Source of the DNA: Gammaproteobacteria bacterium
GTDB taxonomy: Bacteria; Pseudomonadota; Gammaproteobacteria; Pseudomonadales; Halomonadaceae
NCBI GenBank assembly: GCA_023485185.1
Contig: JAMCZP010000053.1
Coordinates: 1-6,657, forward strand
Length of the DNA stretch: 6,657 bases
Direction: 5' to 3'
Each line of letters begins with the position of its first letter. The first letter of the stretch is position 1. The position numbers and the translations under genes are program-made. The notes under the pieces were generated by a model. The model did not search any database. It saw only the letters and a list, made by a program, of their open reading frames with translations, and was not told the DNA's origin. Shown here in pieces: positions 1 to 6,611 of the stretch.

Positions 1-2
1 GG

Positions 3-716
3 GAATCACTTTCGGTGTTAATGGATGGTGAAAGTGATGATCTTGAGCTGCGCCGAGTGTTGAAGGCACTGCCAAATGATGCTGACGCTGCAGACACCTG
101 GCGGCGTTACCACCTTGCACGCAGCATGATGCAGCGTGAACGGGGAGTTGATGTAAGCGTCGATCTTTCGGCTGGTATTATGGCTAGGTTGCGTGATGAG
201 CCCGTACCTATGGCCGACGACGACCGCATCCATGTGACGACGCGTACGGGAGGAATCTCCTTTGCTCGTGGTGCAGGTGTTGCTGCCGCTGTCTCGCTAA
301 TGGTTATTACTGGCGTACAGTTTTTTGGTAACGACTCCTCCGTCAGCCAAACTGGTGGCGGGATCGCTACAACATCTCCTGGTGGCACTAACGCTGCGCA
401 GGTACAGCCAGTAAATCTTGGGTCACAACCTGCTGTCACTTCGCGTACTGAGATGCCGATGTTCGAGCCTACTCCATTTCGCCTAAGCGGGCAGTCGACT
501 CAACGTGGCCTTATGAATGTTAGTGATGCTGGCTTCTCTGCACAGGCGTCGCAAGGTGTTAGTGCCTCGCAAGGCACTAATATTGATGTAGACCAAATTC
601 GTTTACTGCAAACCTACTTAGAGCAACATACGCAAAGTGCGGCTTACGGTAGTGGTGATAGTTGGATGCCCTTAATGCGATCTTCGGCAGTTACTGAGCC
701 TCTAGGTCAACGCTAA
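3..716 (+). CDS. rseA: Anti-sigma-E factor RseA/MucA, 5'-partial
   Basis: Inner-membrane anti-sigma factor that binds the extracytoplasmic sigma factor RpoE/AlgU in the cytoplasm and releases it after stepwise proteolysis. The frame is open to the window edge and reads ESLSVLMDGESDDLELRRVL, which matches the usual RseA/MucA N-terminus, where a few residues precede this stretch. The true start is therefore upstream, and the GTG at 15 or ATG at 21 would cut into the domain. Counting from the GTG at 15, the sigma-binding domain is about residues 1-65 (with TWRRYHLARSMM). A single transmembrane helix follows at about 84-104 (ARGAGVAAAVSLMVITGVQFF), then a Ser/Gly/Thr/Gln-rich periplasmic linker at about 106-190. 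A conserved-looking C-terminal segment (RLLQTYLEQHTQSAA...WMPLMRSS) resembles that of other RseA proteins. By family knowledge, a DegS/AlgW-type protease cuts the periplasmic part and RseP then cuts within the membrane; no exact cleavage site can be read here. It is the first gene of rseA-rseB-rseC-mucD, and the sigma factor gene is expected just upstream. Confidence 0.93.
   Translation, partial: ESLSVLMDGESDDLELRRVLKALPNDADAADTWRRYHLARSMMQRERGVDVSVDLSAGIMARLRDEPVPMADDDRIHVTTRTGGISFARGAGVAAAVSLMVITGVQFFGNDSSVSQTGGGIATTSPGGTNAAQVQPVNLGSQPAVTSRTEMPMFEPTPFRLSGQSTQRGLMNVSDAGFSAQASQGVSASQGTNIDVDQIRLLQTYLEQHTQSAAYGSGDSWMPLMRSSAVTEPLGQR
559..580 (+). repeat. Perfect 9-bp inverted repeat inside rseA
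   Basis: TTAGTGCCT (559-567) pairs perfectly with AGGCACTAA (572-580) around a CGCA loop, and a G-T and a T-A pair can extend the stem. It lies in the part of rseA encoding the low-complexity periplasmic linker. The left side overlaps a short direct duplication (TCGCAAGG at 549-556 and 567-574) that gives the repeated residues ASQG. It is followed only by TATTGATGTA, so it does not look like a classical terminator. Its function is unknown. Confidence 0.6.
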
Positions 717-724
717 GACAAGTG

Positions 725-754
725 CCACCTCTTGCGAATGTGTTCACTAGGTGG
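725..754 (+). promoter_or_regulatory. rseA-rseB junction hairpin covering a candidate rseB Shine-Dalgarno
   Basis: CCACCT (725-730) is the exact reverse complement of AGGTGG (749-754). A small inner GAA/TTC pairing (736-738 with 743-745) sits around a TGTG loop. AGGTGG lies 7 nt before the ATG at 762 and is the best Shine-Dalgarno candidate for that start, so folding would hide it. Whether this couples rseB translation to ribosomes finishing rseA at 716 is inference. Confidence 0.35.
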
Positions 755-761
755 GTAGGGA

Positions 762-1763
762 ATGCTCAAAATGGGAATGCCTAGAGTGATAGTTTCCTGG
801 CGAGCTAAGCCCGTATGGGTGTTGGCAGTAGTGGTGGGGCTATTTTCACCCCCACTATATGCGGAAGGCTCAGAAAGTATTGTGGGCTATGATTGTGCTG
901 GAACGCTTCAGGCAGAAACGCCTGATAATGCGATACAGTGGCTTGAGCGCGGTTTATGGGCTAGCCACTGTTATGCTTTTCAAGCAAGAGCTGTAGCGAT
1001 TGATGCAGTGGGAGTAAGAACATTAGCGCTTTCGCACCGAATTCAGGATGGGGTTCGCCAACAGGTAGTGCAGTACCTTGATGGTCCTTCTGTCAGCATC
1101 GAAAGACGCTCGCCAGTAGGAAGGTTGGCCTGGACCGAAGAGAACAGCAATGGTGATCTACCTTCGCCCGCGAAATGGGCGGCGCATCTTGATCAGCTTT
1201 ACACGATTGAGCTTGAAGAGAATGCCCGCGTAGCAGGCAGAGATGCTGTAAAACTCGATTTTGAACCGCTTGATGAGTGGCGCTTTGCCCACGAGTGGTG
1301 GATAGATCGCGACACCGGGCTGCTGCTCAAACAAGTGCTTAATGATCGGCAAGGCCGGGTCATTGAGACCTTCCAAATTACTCAGTTACAGTCGCCCGAA
1401 AAATATACCGGTAGTGTGCTCGTCGACGCGCCTCAAGTAGCTTCAAATACACACTGGCATGCGACATGGTTGCCTGATGGATTTGTTGCCCAACCAATTA
1501 CATTTTCAAAGGGCGATGTTCACCAACGTGTGTATAGCGACGGCCTAGCCACGGTGAGTATTTTTGTTGAGTCTCTTTCTTCTGAAGACACTAACGATCT
1601 GCAAGAGGGTGTTCAGCAATTGGGAGTTTCTGCTGTGGCTATTCAGCACTACACCACTAACGAGGGTCGCTGGCAGTTAGTGGCCATTGGTGAGTTACCT
1701 GTCGCCACTCTTCAGCGTATTGTTAGCTTAATTACTTTCGATGAAGAGAGTTTGCAACAATAA
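762..1763 (+). CDS. rseB: Sigma-E regulatory protein RseB/MucB
   Basis: Periplasmic protein that binds the periplasmic part of RseA and shields it from the site-1 protease. In the known family it also senses lipoprotein or LPS signals through a LolA-like domain. A signal peptide is visible: basic RAKP, hydrophobic VWVLAVVVGLF, and likely cleavage after PLYA at about residue 34. The large N-terminal domain covers about 50-215 (WLERGLWASHCYAF...LDGPSVSIERR...DRDTGLLLK). The small C-terminal domain covers about 230-325, with the typical LPDGF, YSDGLATVSIFVE and AIGELPVATLQRI. At 333 residues it is slightly longer than the usual 315-320. The start is ambiguous: the ATG at 762 has AGGTGG 7 nt upstream, whereas the in-frame ATG at 771 has AGGGA 9 nt upstream. 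The mature protein has only two cysteines (45 and 70), an unusual pair. It sits 45 nt after rseA and 15 nt before rseC. Confidence 0.93.
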   Translation: MLKMGMPRVIVSWRAKPVWVLAVVVGLFSPPLYAEGSESIVGYDCAGTLQAETPDNAIQWLERGLWASHCYAFQARAVAIDAVGVRTLALSHRIQDGVRQQVVQYLDGPSVSIERRSPVGRLAWTEENSNGDLPSPAKWAAHLDQLYTIELEENARVAGRDAVKLDFEPLDEWRFAHEWWIDRDTGLLLKQVLNDRQGRVIETFQITQLQSPEKYTGSVLVDAPQVASNTHWHATWLPDGFVAQPITFSKGDVHQRVYSDGLATVSIFVESLSSEDTNDLQEGVQQLGVSAVAIQHYTTNEGRWQLVAIGELPVATLQRIVSLITFDEESLQQ

Positions 1764-1778
1764 CAACCGAGAAATTAA

Positions 1779-2231
1779 ATGGTAGTGTCCGATTCCTGCT
1801 CTTCACTGTTACGCACCGGTAGTGTTGTGGAGTATGCCGCTCATGGTCTGGTCGTCGAGATATCTGCTCAACAAAGCTGCGAGCAGTGCGCTCAAGGTCG
1901 CGGATGTGGTTTAGGTCTGCTGTCCCGGCGGCGCAGTCAGCGTATTGCCATTGCTGTGCCGAACAAGCTTGCGAAAGTTGAGAAGCTTTACCCTATAGGA
2001 AGTCATGTCACGATTAGCTTGCCGCGTATCTCTATTACGCTGCTGGCTTTTTGTGTTTATGCCCTGCCTCTTATTGCAGCATTACTACTATCCGGCTTAG
2101 TTTCGCTATTAAGTGATACTGTTTGGCTTGCTCCGTTGACCTTTTTTGTTACCTTGGTAAGTGGCGCTATCAGTGTTAAATATCTATTGCGTGGGCAAAT
2201 TGAACGCTTTCGCCCGTGCTTGGTCAGTTAG
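1779..2231 (+). CDS. rseC: RseC/MucC family inner-membrane protein
   Basis: Small inner-membrane protein of the RseC/MucC family, 150 residues as is usual. It has an N-terminal cytoplasmic region with a C-x2-C-x5-C motif (C34, C37, C43 in SCEQCAQGRGCG) preceded by the strand-rich GSVVEYAAHGLVVEI. Two transmembrane helices follow, at about 85-108 and 114-136, then a basic tail (RGQIERFRP). In E. coli, RseC is encoded in the rpoE operon, has a mild positive effect on sigma-E, and works with the Rsx complex to keep SoxR reduced. A redox or metal role for the cysteines here is inferred from that. The ATG at 1779 lies 15 nt after the rseB stop and has only a weak purine-rich site (CGAGAAA), consistent with translational coupling to rseB. 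Confidence 0.92.
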   Translation: MVVSDSCSSLLRTGSVVEYAAHGLVVEISAQQSCEQCAQGRGCGLGLLSRRRSQRIAIAVPNKLAKVEKLYPIGSHVTISLPRISITLLAFCVYALPLIAALLLSGLVSLLSDTVWLAPLTFFVTLVSGAISVKYLLRGQIERFRPCLVS

Positions 2232-2284
2232 TTGTCCTGCACCTCACTATGAGTTGCGTCGCTTTTGATCACTATCACTTTAAG

Positions 2285-2290
2285 TAGGAG
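2285..2290 (+). promoter_or_regulatory. Ribosome binding site that fixes the mucD start
   Basis: TAGGAG lies 7 nt before the ATG at 2298. It selects that ATG over the in-frame TTG at 2265, which has no Shine-Dalgarno sequence and would put 11 residues in front of a complete signal peptide. Confidence 0.8.
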
Positions 2291-2297
2291 CGCTTGC

Positions 2298-3713
2298 ATG
2301 AAACGCTTGGTTCTCCCATCCACTTTATGGGTATGCGTTGTTGCATTGCTAACCCTAGGACCCGTCGCTAATGCGCAGAACTTGCCGGATTTTACCGAGC
2401 TAGTCGAAGAGGCGGCCCCTGGGGTAGTTAATATTTCAACTAGTAGAACGGTTCAACGTAGCAGTGCTCCTAGTTTTGGTGGACAGGAAATTCCTGAGAT
2501 TTTCCGCCATTTCTTTGGAGATGGCTTTGGCGATAGCTTCCCATCACCACCTGGTAATGGCCAAGGTCGTAGTGAAGAGCGCCAATCTCTAGGTTCTGGT
2601 TTCATCATTAGCGATGATGGCTACGTGATGACCAATGCGCACGTGGTTCAAGACGCTGATGAAATTCTCGTGCGACTCAATGATCGGCGTGAGATGAGTG
2701 CAGAGCTTATTGGCAGCGACGCGCAAACTGATGTGGCGTTATTAAAAATTGATGCCAGCGACTTGCCGACGCTCAATCTAGGCGATTCAGACGCGCTCAG
2801 AGTGGGAGAATGGGTTGCTGCTATAGGCTCACCTTTTGGTTTTGATCACTCAGTCACTGCAGGCATTGTGAGTGCGATTAATCGTACCTTGCCACGTGAC
2901 GCGTACGTACCCTTTATTCAAACCGATGTGGCCATTAATCCCGGTAACTCCGGTGGTCCGCTGTTTAACCTGGACGGTGAAGTAGTCGGTATTAATTCGC
3001 AAATCTTTACTCGCAGCGGTGGTTTTATGGGGGTATCGTTTGCCATTCCCATCAATGTAGCCATGGATGTAGCGGATCAATTGCGTGAAGATGGGCGGGT
3101 TAACCGCGGATGGTTAGGCGTAATGATTCAGCCCGTATCGCGGGACTTGGCAGAGTCTTTCGGTATGGACGATGCGATAGGTGCTTTAATTGCCGACCTT
3201 GATCCAGACGGGCCTGCGGCCAGAGGTGGTCTTCAAGCGGGAGACGTTATCTTAGAGGTAAATGGCGAAGAGGTTGATCGCTCAAGCAGCTTGCCACGTT
3301 TGATTGGCCGAGGTGCTCCAGGAAGTGAAGTCGAACTCACATTAATGCGTGATGGTGAAGAGATTTCTGAGTCGGTGGAGCTGGGTAGCTGGCCAAATGC
3401 AGAAAGCGAGACCGAGCAAGTCAGTGGTAATAATCAGGTGCGCCTGGGTCTAATGGTGGTAGAAATTGACGATGCTATGCGCGAACAGCTCAACATCCAG
3501 GGTGGCGTAGAAGTTCGTCAGGTAGAGCCAGACAGCGTGGCAGCAACCGCCGGTATCCGCCCTGGCGATGTCCTGGTGAGCATTGACCATCGCAGTGTCT
3601 CTTCATCGGAGGAGCTGGTGCAGATTGTTGAAAGCCTACCCAATGATCGTGCGATTCCAATGCGTCTGTTCCGTGAGGGACGCTCTCTGTTCGTGGCACT
3701 ACGTCTAGAATAA
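2298..3713 (+). CDS. mucD: Periplasmic HtrA-type serine protease MucD/DegP
   Basis: DegP/HtrA-family serine endopeptidase and chaperone of the periplasm, 471 residues from the ATG at 2298. The signal peptide MKRLVLPSTLWVCVVALLTL ends in VANA, with predicted cleavage at about 26/27. The trypsin-like domain (about 30-265) has the full triad: H115 in TNAHVV, D145 in TDVALLKI and S218 in NPGNSGGPLF. PDZ1 is about 270-365 (RGWLGVMIQP, AGDVILEVNGEEV) and PDZ2 about 380-470 (VRLGLMVVEI, RPGDVLVSIDHR). An acidic, glycine-rich loop (about 58-95) precedes the core, in the place of the HtrA LA loop. Its position directly after rseC matches Pseudomonas mucD, which removes misfolded envelope proteins and so lowers AlgU activation. 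The name mucD rests on this synteny; degP would describe the same family. No convincing sigma-70 promoter is visible in the 66-nt gap after rseC. Confidence 0.95.
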   Translation: MKRLVLPSTLWVCVVALLTLGPVANAQNLPDFTELVEEAAPGVVNISTSRTVQRSSAPSFGGQEIPEIFRHFFGDGFGDSFPSPPGNGQGRSEERQSLGSGFIISDDGYVMTNAHVVQDADEILVRLNDRREMSAELIGSDAQTDVALLKIDASDLPTLNLGDSDALRVGEWVAAIGSPFGFDHSVTAGIVSAINRTLPRDAYVPFIQTDVAINPGNSGGPLFNLDGEVVGINSQIFTRSGGFMGVSFAIPINVAMDVADQLREDGRVNRGWLGVMIQPVSRDLAESFGMDDAIGALIADLDPDGPAARGGLQAGDVILEVNGEEVDRSSSLPRLIGRGAPGSEVELTLMRDGEEISESVELGSWPNAESETEQVSGNNQVRLGLMVVEIDDAMREQLNIQGGVEVRQVEPDSVAATAGIRPGDVLVSIDHRSVSSSEELVQIVESLPNDRAIPMRLFREGRSLFVALRLE

Positions 3714-3730
3714 TCACTTTTTTCATCTCT

Positions 3731-3753
3731 TGTCCGGCGGTTCTCGCCGGACA
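3731..3753 (+). terminator. Candidate terminator hairpin after mucD
   Basis: TGTCCGGCG (3731-3739) and CGCCGGACA (3745-3753) form a perfect 9-bp, GC-rich stem around GTTCT, starting 18 nt after the mucD stop. The sequence after it (GCTGTTCCTATCC) is only moderately T-rich, so an intrinsic terminator is plausible but imperfect. The T run at about 3717-3723 lies before the stem and cannot serve as its U-tract. Confidence 0.5.
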
Positions 3754-3757
3754 GCTG

Positions 3758-3784
3758 TTCCTATCCAGCGCATATCGCTACAAT
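3758..3784 (+). promoter_or_regulatory. Weak sigma-70-like promoter candidate for lepA-lepB
   Basis: TACAAT (3779-3784) matches the -10 consensus at five of six positions. The best upstream hexamer is poor (TTCCTA at 3758-3763, with a short 15-nt spacer). Transcription would begin near 3791 and give a leader of about 115 nt. A promoter is expected in this gap if the hairpins at 3731-3799 end the stress operon, but this assignment is tentative. Confidence 0.22.
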
Positions 3785-3799
3785 AGCGATTATCTTTTT
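3774..3799 (+). terminator. Second hairpin followed by a T run, mucD-lepA gap
   Basis: ATCGCTA (3774-3780) and TAGCGAT (3784-3790) form a perfect 7-bp stem with a CAA loop, followed by TATCTTTTT (3791-3799). The hairpin plus T-tract layout fits a weak intrinsic terminator acting in tandem with the one at 3731-3753. The stem has only three GC pairs, and the loop region also contains TACAAT, which resembles a -10 box, so the same bases might be promoter sequence. Confidence 0.4.
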
Positions 3800-3841
3800 G
3801 TCGAAAATAGCCCATTCAGTTCGAACGGCTGCTGTTTTCGA

Positions 3842-3880
3842 GCTTCGAATTCTCGAAGCGGTCTGCTTGTAAGGCCGCTT
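3842..3880 (+). promoter_or_regulatory. lepA leader with two overlapping alternative hairpins
   Basis: Hairpin A pairs GCTTCGA (3842-3848) with TCGAAGC (3853-3859) around ATTC. Hairpin B pairs AAGCGGTCT (3856-3864) with AGGCCGCTT (3872-3880) around a 7-nt loop, nine pairs including one G-U. They share bases 3856-3859, so they cannot form fully at the same time. Neither is followed by a T run. The lepA start lies 27 nt after hairpin B. A leader that switches fold is possible but unproven. Confidence 0.35.
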
Positions 3881-3907
3881 GCGTACCACTAAGGCAGAAC
3901 AGACTCG

Positions 3908-5725
3908 ATGTCCCAAGACATTCCCAACGGAAAGCTCAAGCATATACGTAACTTCTCTATCATTGCGCACATTGACCACGGTAAATCGACGCTCTCAGAT
4001 CGTCTTATCCAGACCTGTGAAGGGTTGACCGAGCGTGAGCTTAAAGAGCAAGTACTTGATTCTATGGACATTGAGCGTGAGCGTGGTATTACCATTAAAG
4101 CGCAATCGGTCACGCTGGATTACACCGCTGCCGATGGTCAGGTTTATCAGCTCAACTTTATTGACACTCCTGGGCACGTCGACTTCTCCTACGAAGTGTC
4201 GCGCTCGCTCTACGCCTGTGAAGGGGCGTTATTAGTAGTTGATGCGGCGCAGGGCGTGGAAGCTCAGTCCGTAGCCAACTGTTATACCGCTATCGAGCAG
4301 GGGCTAGAGGTTCTGCCGGTGCTTAACAAAATTGATTTGCCCCAAGCGGATTGCGACAAGGTTGCCCAAGAGATCGAGGAAATCATAGGCCTTGATGCGA
4401 CTGACGCTTGCCAAGTATCTGCCAAAAGCGGGATTGGAATCGACGCCCTACTTGAGCGTTTAGTGCGGGATATCCCACCCCCTAAGGGCGATCCAGATGC
4501 GCCTTTGCAGGCACTGATTATCGACTCTTGGTTTGATAACTACCTTGGTGTTGTCTCGTTGGTACGATTATTTGATGGCACGCTACGCAAAGGCGATAAA
4601 ATCCGTATTAAATCAACGGGTCGTGACTGGGGGGCTACGGAAGTGGGGATTTTCACCCCTGCGCGTAAGCAGACCGATATCCTGCGTGCCGGTGAGGTAG
4701 GTTTTATTGTCGCTGGTATCAAAGAGATTCACGGTGCGCCAGTGGGCGATACCATTACCCACACCAAAACGCCCGATGTACCACGTTTGCCAGGTTTCCA
4801 AAAAGTGAAACCGCAGGTTTATGCGGGTATGTTCCCGGTGAGTGCGGATGATTACGAAGATTTTCGTGATGCGCTTGAAAAGCTGGCGCTTAACGATGCC
4901 TCACTTGAGTATGTGCCAGAGAATTCTGATGCCCTGGGCTTTGGTTTTCGGGTCGGCTTTCTTGGCACGCTGCACATGGAGATTATCCAGGAACGGTTGG
5001 AGCGTGAGTATGATATTGACCTGCTCACCACCGCACCTACGGTTGTCTATGAGTTAGCAATGAAAAATGGTGACGTCAACTACGTCTCCAATCCATCCAA
5101 ACTACCTGATATGGCTGATGTGGACGAAATGCGTGAGCCGATCGTTCGCGCGAGCATTCTGGTTCCTCAAGAGTATGTGGGTAACGTAATTGCTGAGTGT
5201 GAGCAGCGCCGTGGCACTCAGCGGGATATGCAGTTTTTGGGTAATCAAATTCAGTTGGCCTACGAATTGCCTATGTCTGAAGTGGTCATGGATTTCTTTG
5301 ATCGCCTGAAGTCTATCTCCAAGGGGTATGCTTCGCTGGAATACAACTTCGAACGCTTTGAAGCAGCCAAGTTGGTGCGTCTGGACGTACTGATCAACGG
5401 TGACAAGGTGGACGCACTCGCGGTCATCATTCACCGCGATCACGCTCATAGTCGTGGTCGGATATTAGTTGAGAAAATGAAAGAACTGATCCCGCGTCAA
5501 ATGTTTGATGTGGCGATTCAGGCTGCCATTGGGGGCCAAGTCGTGGCACGTTCAACCGTAAAGGCGCTGCGCAAAAATGTAACGGCCAAGTGTTATGGCG
5601 GCGATGTCAGCCGTAAGAAGAAGCTGCTTGAAAAACAGAAAGCGGGTAAGAAACGCATGAAACAAGTGGGGCGTGTGGAAATTCCCCAGGATGCCTTCCT
5701 TGCTGTGCTCAAGGTAAACGACTAG
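3908..5725 (+). CDS. lepA: Elongation factor 4 (LepA), ribosome-associated GTPase
   Basis: Translational GTPase that binds ribosomes, described as back-translocating or as aiding initiation and ribosome biogenesis. It is 605 residues, close to the usual 599. The G domain (about 11-190) has G1 AHIDHGKST (20-28), G2 T62 in RGITI, G3 DTPGH (86-90), G4 NKID (140-143) and G5 SAK (171-173). EF-G-like domains II, III and V follow, with the family's [14 protein letters not shown] at about 348-361. The LepA-specific C-terminal domain ends in [20 protein letters not shown]...[11 protein letters not shown]. Compared with E. coli the N-terminus carries about ten extra residues before [10 protein letters not shown]. 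The ATG at 3908 is the only possible start because an in-frame TAA lies at 3890-3892. The Shine-Dalgarno is weak (AAGG at 3891-3894, 13 nt away). lepB follows after 15 nt, so the two are very likely co-transcribed. Confidence 0.98.
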   Translation: MSQDIPNGKLKHIRNFSIIAHIDHGKSTLSDRLIQTCEGLTERELKEQVLDSMDIERERGITIKAQSVTLDYTAADGQVYQLNFIDTPGHVDFSYEVSRSLYACEGALLVVDAAQGVEAQSVANCYTAIEQGLEVLPVLNKIDLPQADCDKVAQEIEEIIGLDATDACQVSAKSGIGIDALLERLVRDIPPPKGDPDAPLQALIIDSWFDNYLGVVSLVRLFDGTLRKGDKIRIKSTGRDWGATEVGIFTPARKQTDILRAGEVGFIVAGIKEIHGAPVGDTITHTKTPDVPRLPGFQKVKPQVYAGMFPVSADDYEDFRDALEKLALNDASLEYVPENSDALGFGFRVGFLGTLHMEIIQERLEREYDIDLLTTAPTVVYELAMKNGDVNYVSNPSKLPDMADVDEMREPIVRASILVPQEYVGNVIAECEQRRGTQRDMQFLGNQIQLAYELPMSEVVMDFFDRLKSISKGYASLEYNFERFEAAKLVRLDVLINGDKVDALAVIIHRDHAHSRGRILVEKMKELIPRQMFDVAIQAAIGGQVVARSTVKALRKNVTAKCYGGDVSRKKKLLEKQKAGKKRMKQVGRVEIPQDAFLAVLKVND

Positions 5726-5740
5726 GAAAGAACAAAACCC

Positions 5741-6544
5741 ATGGATTTTTCATTACTACTGGTAATCGCCGTGGCGCTCTCGGGCGTTATTTATCTGCTG
5801 GACGTATTGCTATTAAAGCCTAAGCGTCGTCAGCGTGTTGCAACGGCGGATGCCAATACCCAGGAAGGGTTAGATGAGCCGACTCGCGAAAAGCTACTAA
5901 AAGAGCCGTGGCCTGTCGATTATGCACGCTCGTTTTTTCCGGTGCTTTTAGTGGTGTTGGTGGTGCGCAGCTTTATCATCGAGCCGTTTCAGATTCCCTC
6001 TGGTTCGATGCGCCCTACGCTGGAAGTAGGTGACTTTATTTTAGTTAATAAATTTGCTTATGGGCTGCGCTTACCGGTGGTGAATACTCGTTTCCTTGAA
6101 GTGGACGACCCTGAGCGGGGTGATGTCATGGTGTTCCGTTTCCCCGACGAGCCCTCAGTCAATTTCATCAAGCGTGTGGTAGGCATGCCGGGTGATCTCA
6201 TTCGTTATGAGGGGAAGCAGCTTTATGTTAATGGCGAGCCGGTAGTCAAAGAGCTGATCGAAGAGGGGCCCGCGGGTTCGCCCGAGCAGCTATTATTAGA
6301 AGAGCGTCTCGGCGAATCACGTCACCTAATTTATAACAATCCCCGTGACCCTGGCCCGCAAATGCGTGAAGTAGAAGTCCCAGCAGGGCACTACTTCACC
6401 ATGGGCGACAATCGTGATCACTCTAACGACAGCCGTTACTGGGGCTTTGTGCCTGAAGAGAATATTGTGGGGCGTGCCTTCGCTGTATGGATGCATTGGG
6501 ATGGTGGTCTACCGAGCTTTACCAGCGTACGACGTATTGAATGA
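5741..6544 (+). CDS. lepB: Signal peptidase I (LepB)
   Basis: Inner-membrane serine peptidase that removes signal peptides from Sec- and Tat-exported preproteins, with its active site facing the periplasm. It has 267 residues, shorter than the E. coli enzyme (324) and near the Pseudomonas type. Two N-terminal transmembrane segments (about 3-25 and 63-80) flank a basic/acidic cytoplasmic loop (KPKRRQR...REKLLKEPW). The catalytic Ser is S89 in IPSGSMRPTL, and the general base Lys is K144 in NFIKRVVGMPGD. The box E motif GDNRDHSNDSRYWG is at 223-236. Between these, GDVMVFRFPDEPSVNF is box C-like. The start ATG at 5741 has AGGAAAG 10 nt upstream, overlapping the lepA stop codon, which suggests translational linkage. 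All catalytic residues are present. Confidence 0.97.
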   Translation: MDFSLLLVIAVALSGVIYLLDVLLLKPKRRQRVATADANTQEGLDEPTREKLLKEPWPVDYARSFFPVLLVVLVVRSFIIEPFQIPSGSMRPTLEVGDFILVNKFAYGLRLPVVNTRFLEVDDPERGDVMVFRFPDEPSVNFIKRVVGMPGDLIRYEGKQLYVNGEPVVKELIEEGPAGSPEQLLLEERLGESRHLIYNNPRDPGPQMREVEVPAGHYFTMGDNRDHSNDSRYWGFVPEENIVGRAFAVWMHWDGGLPSFTSVRRIE

Positions 6545-6563
6545 AGCAAATGCTTAAAATGTG

Positions 6564-6602
6564 TTTAGTTAGTTATGTCACTTTAGTTAACGTCAATGAC
6601 GT
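6564..6602 (+). repeat. Direct repeat and palindrome upstream of rnc
   Basis: TTTAGTTA occurs twice, at 6564-6571 and 6582-6589, with starts 18 nt apart. The second copy runs into ACGTCAATGACGT (6590-6602), a perfect 6-bp palindrome around one A that can also fold as a 5-bp stem with an AAT loop. The palindrome ends directly at the rnc Shine-Dalgarno. It could be a protein-binding site or a small leader hairpin; neither is established. Confidence 0.3.
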
Positions 6603-6607
6603 AGGAG
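6603..6607 (+). promoter_or_regulatory. Ribosome binding site of rnc
   Basis: AGGAG lies 4 nt before the GTG at 6612, rather close but strong. An in-frame TGA at 6597-6599 rules out any earlier start, which supports GTG as the initiation codon. Confidence 0.65.
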
Positions 6608-6611
6608 AGCT

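Noticed and set aside
15..23. GTG at 15 or ATG at 21 as the real rseA start
   Set aside because: The open frame upstream (ESLS) continues the conserved RseA/MucA N-terminus, so the gene starts before the window.
107..439. 110-codon minus-strand ORF opposite rseA
   Set aside because: It is fully antisense to a well-supported gene, Pro/Ala/Thr-rich with no recognisable domain, and explained by the codon pattern of rseA.
2249..2287. 12-codon ORF (MSCVAFDHYHFK) ending in the mucD Shine-Dalgarno
   Set aside because: It has no ribosome binding site of its own and is too short to separate from chance, although its stop overlap with TAGGAG was noted.
2232..2297. Separate promoter for mucD in the rseC-mucD gap
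   Set aside because: TTGCGT at 2254 has no acceptable -10 at 16-18 nt spacing, and no sigma-E-like GGAACTT motif is present. A promoter inside rseC cannot be excluded.
5102..5449. 115-codon minus-strand ORF opposite lepA
   Set aside because: It lies entirely inside the conserved lepA gene and its protein sequence shows no family features.
6544..6555. AAGCA/TGCTT inverted repeat after lepB as a terminator
   Set aside because: The stem is at most 4-5 bp, AT-rich, and followed by AAAATG rather than a T run.
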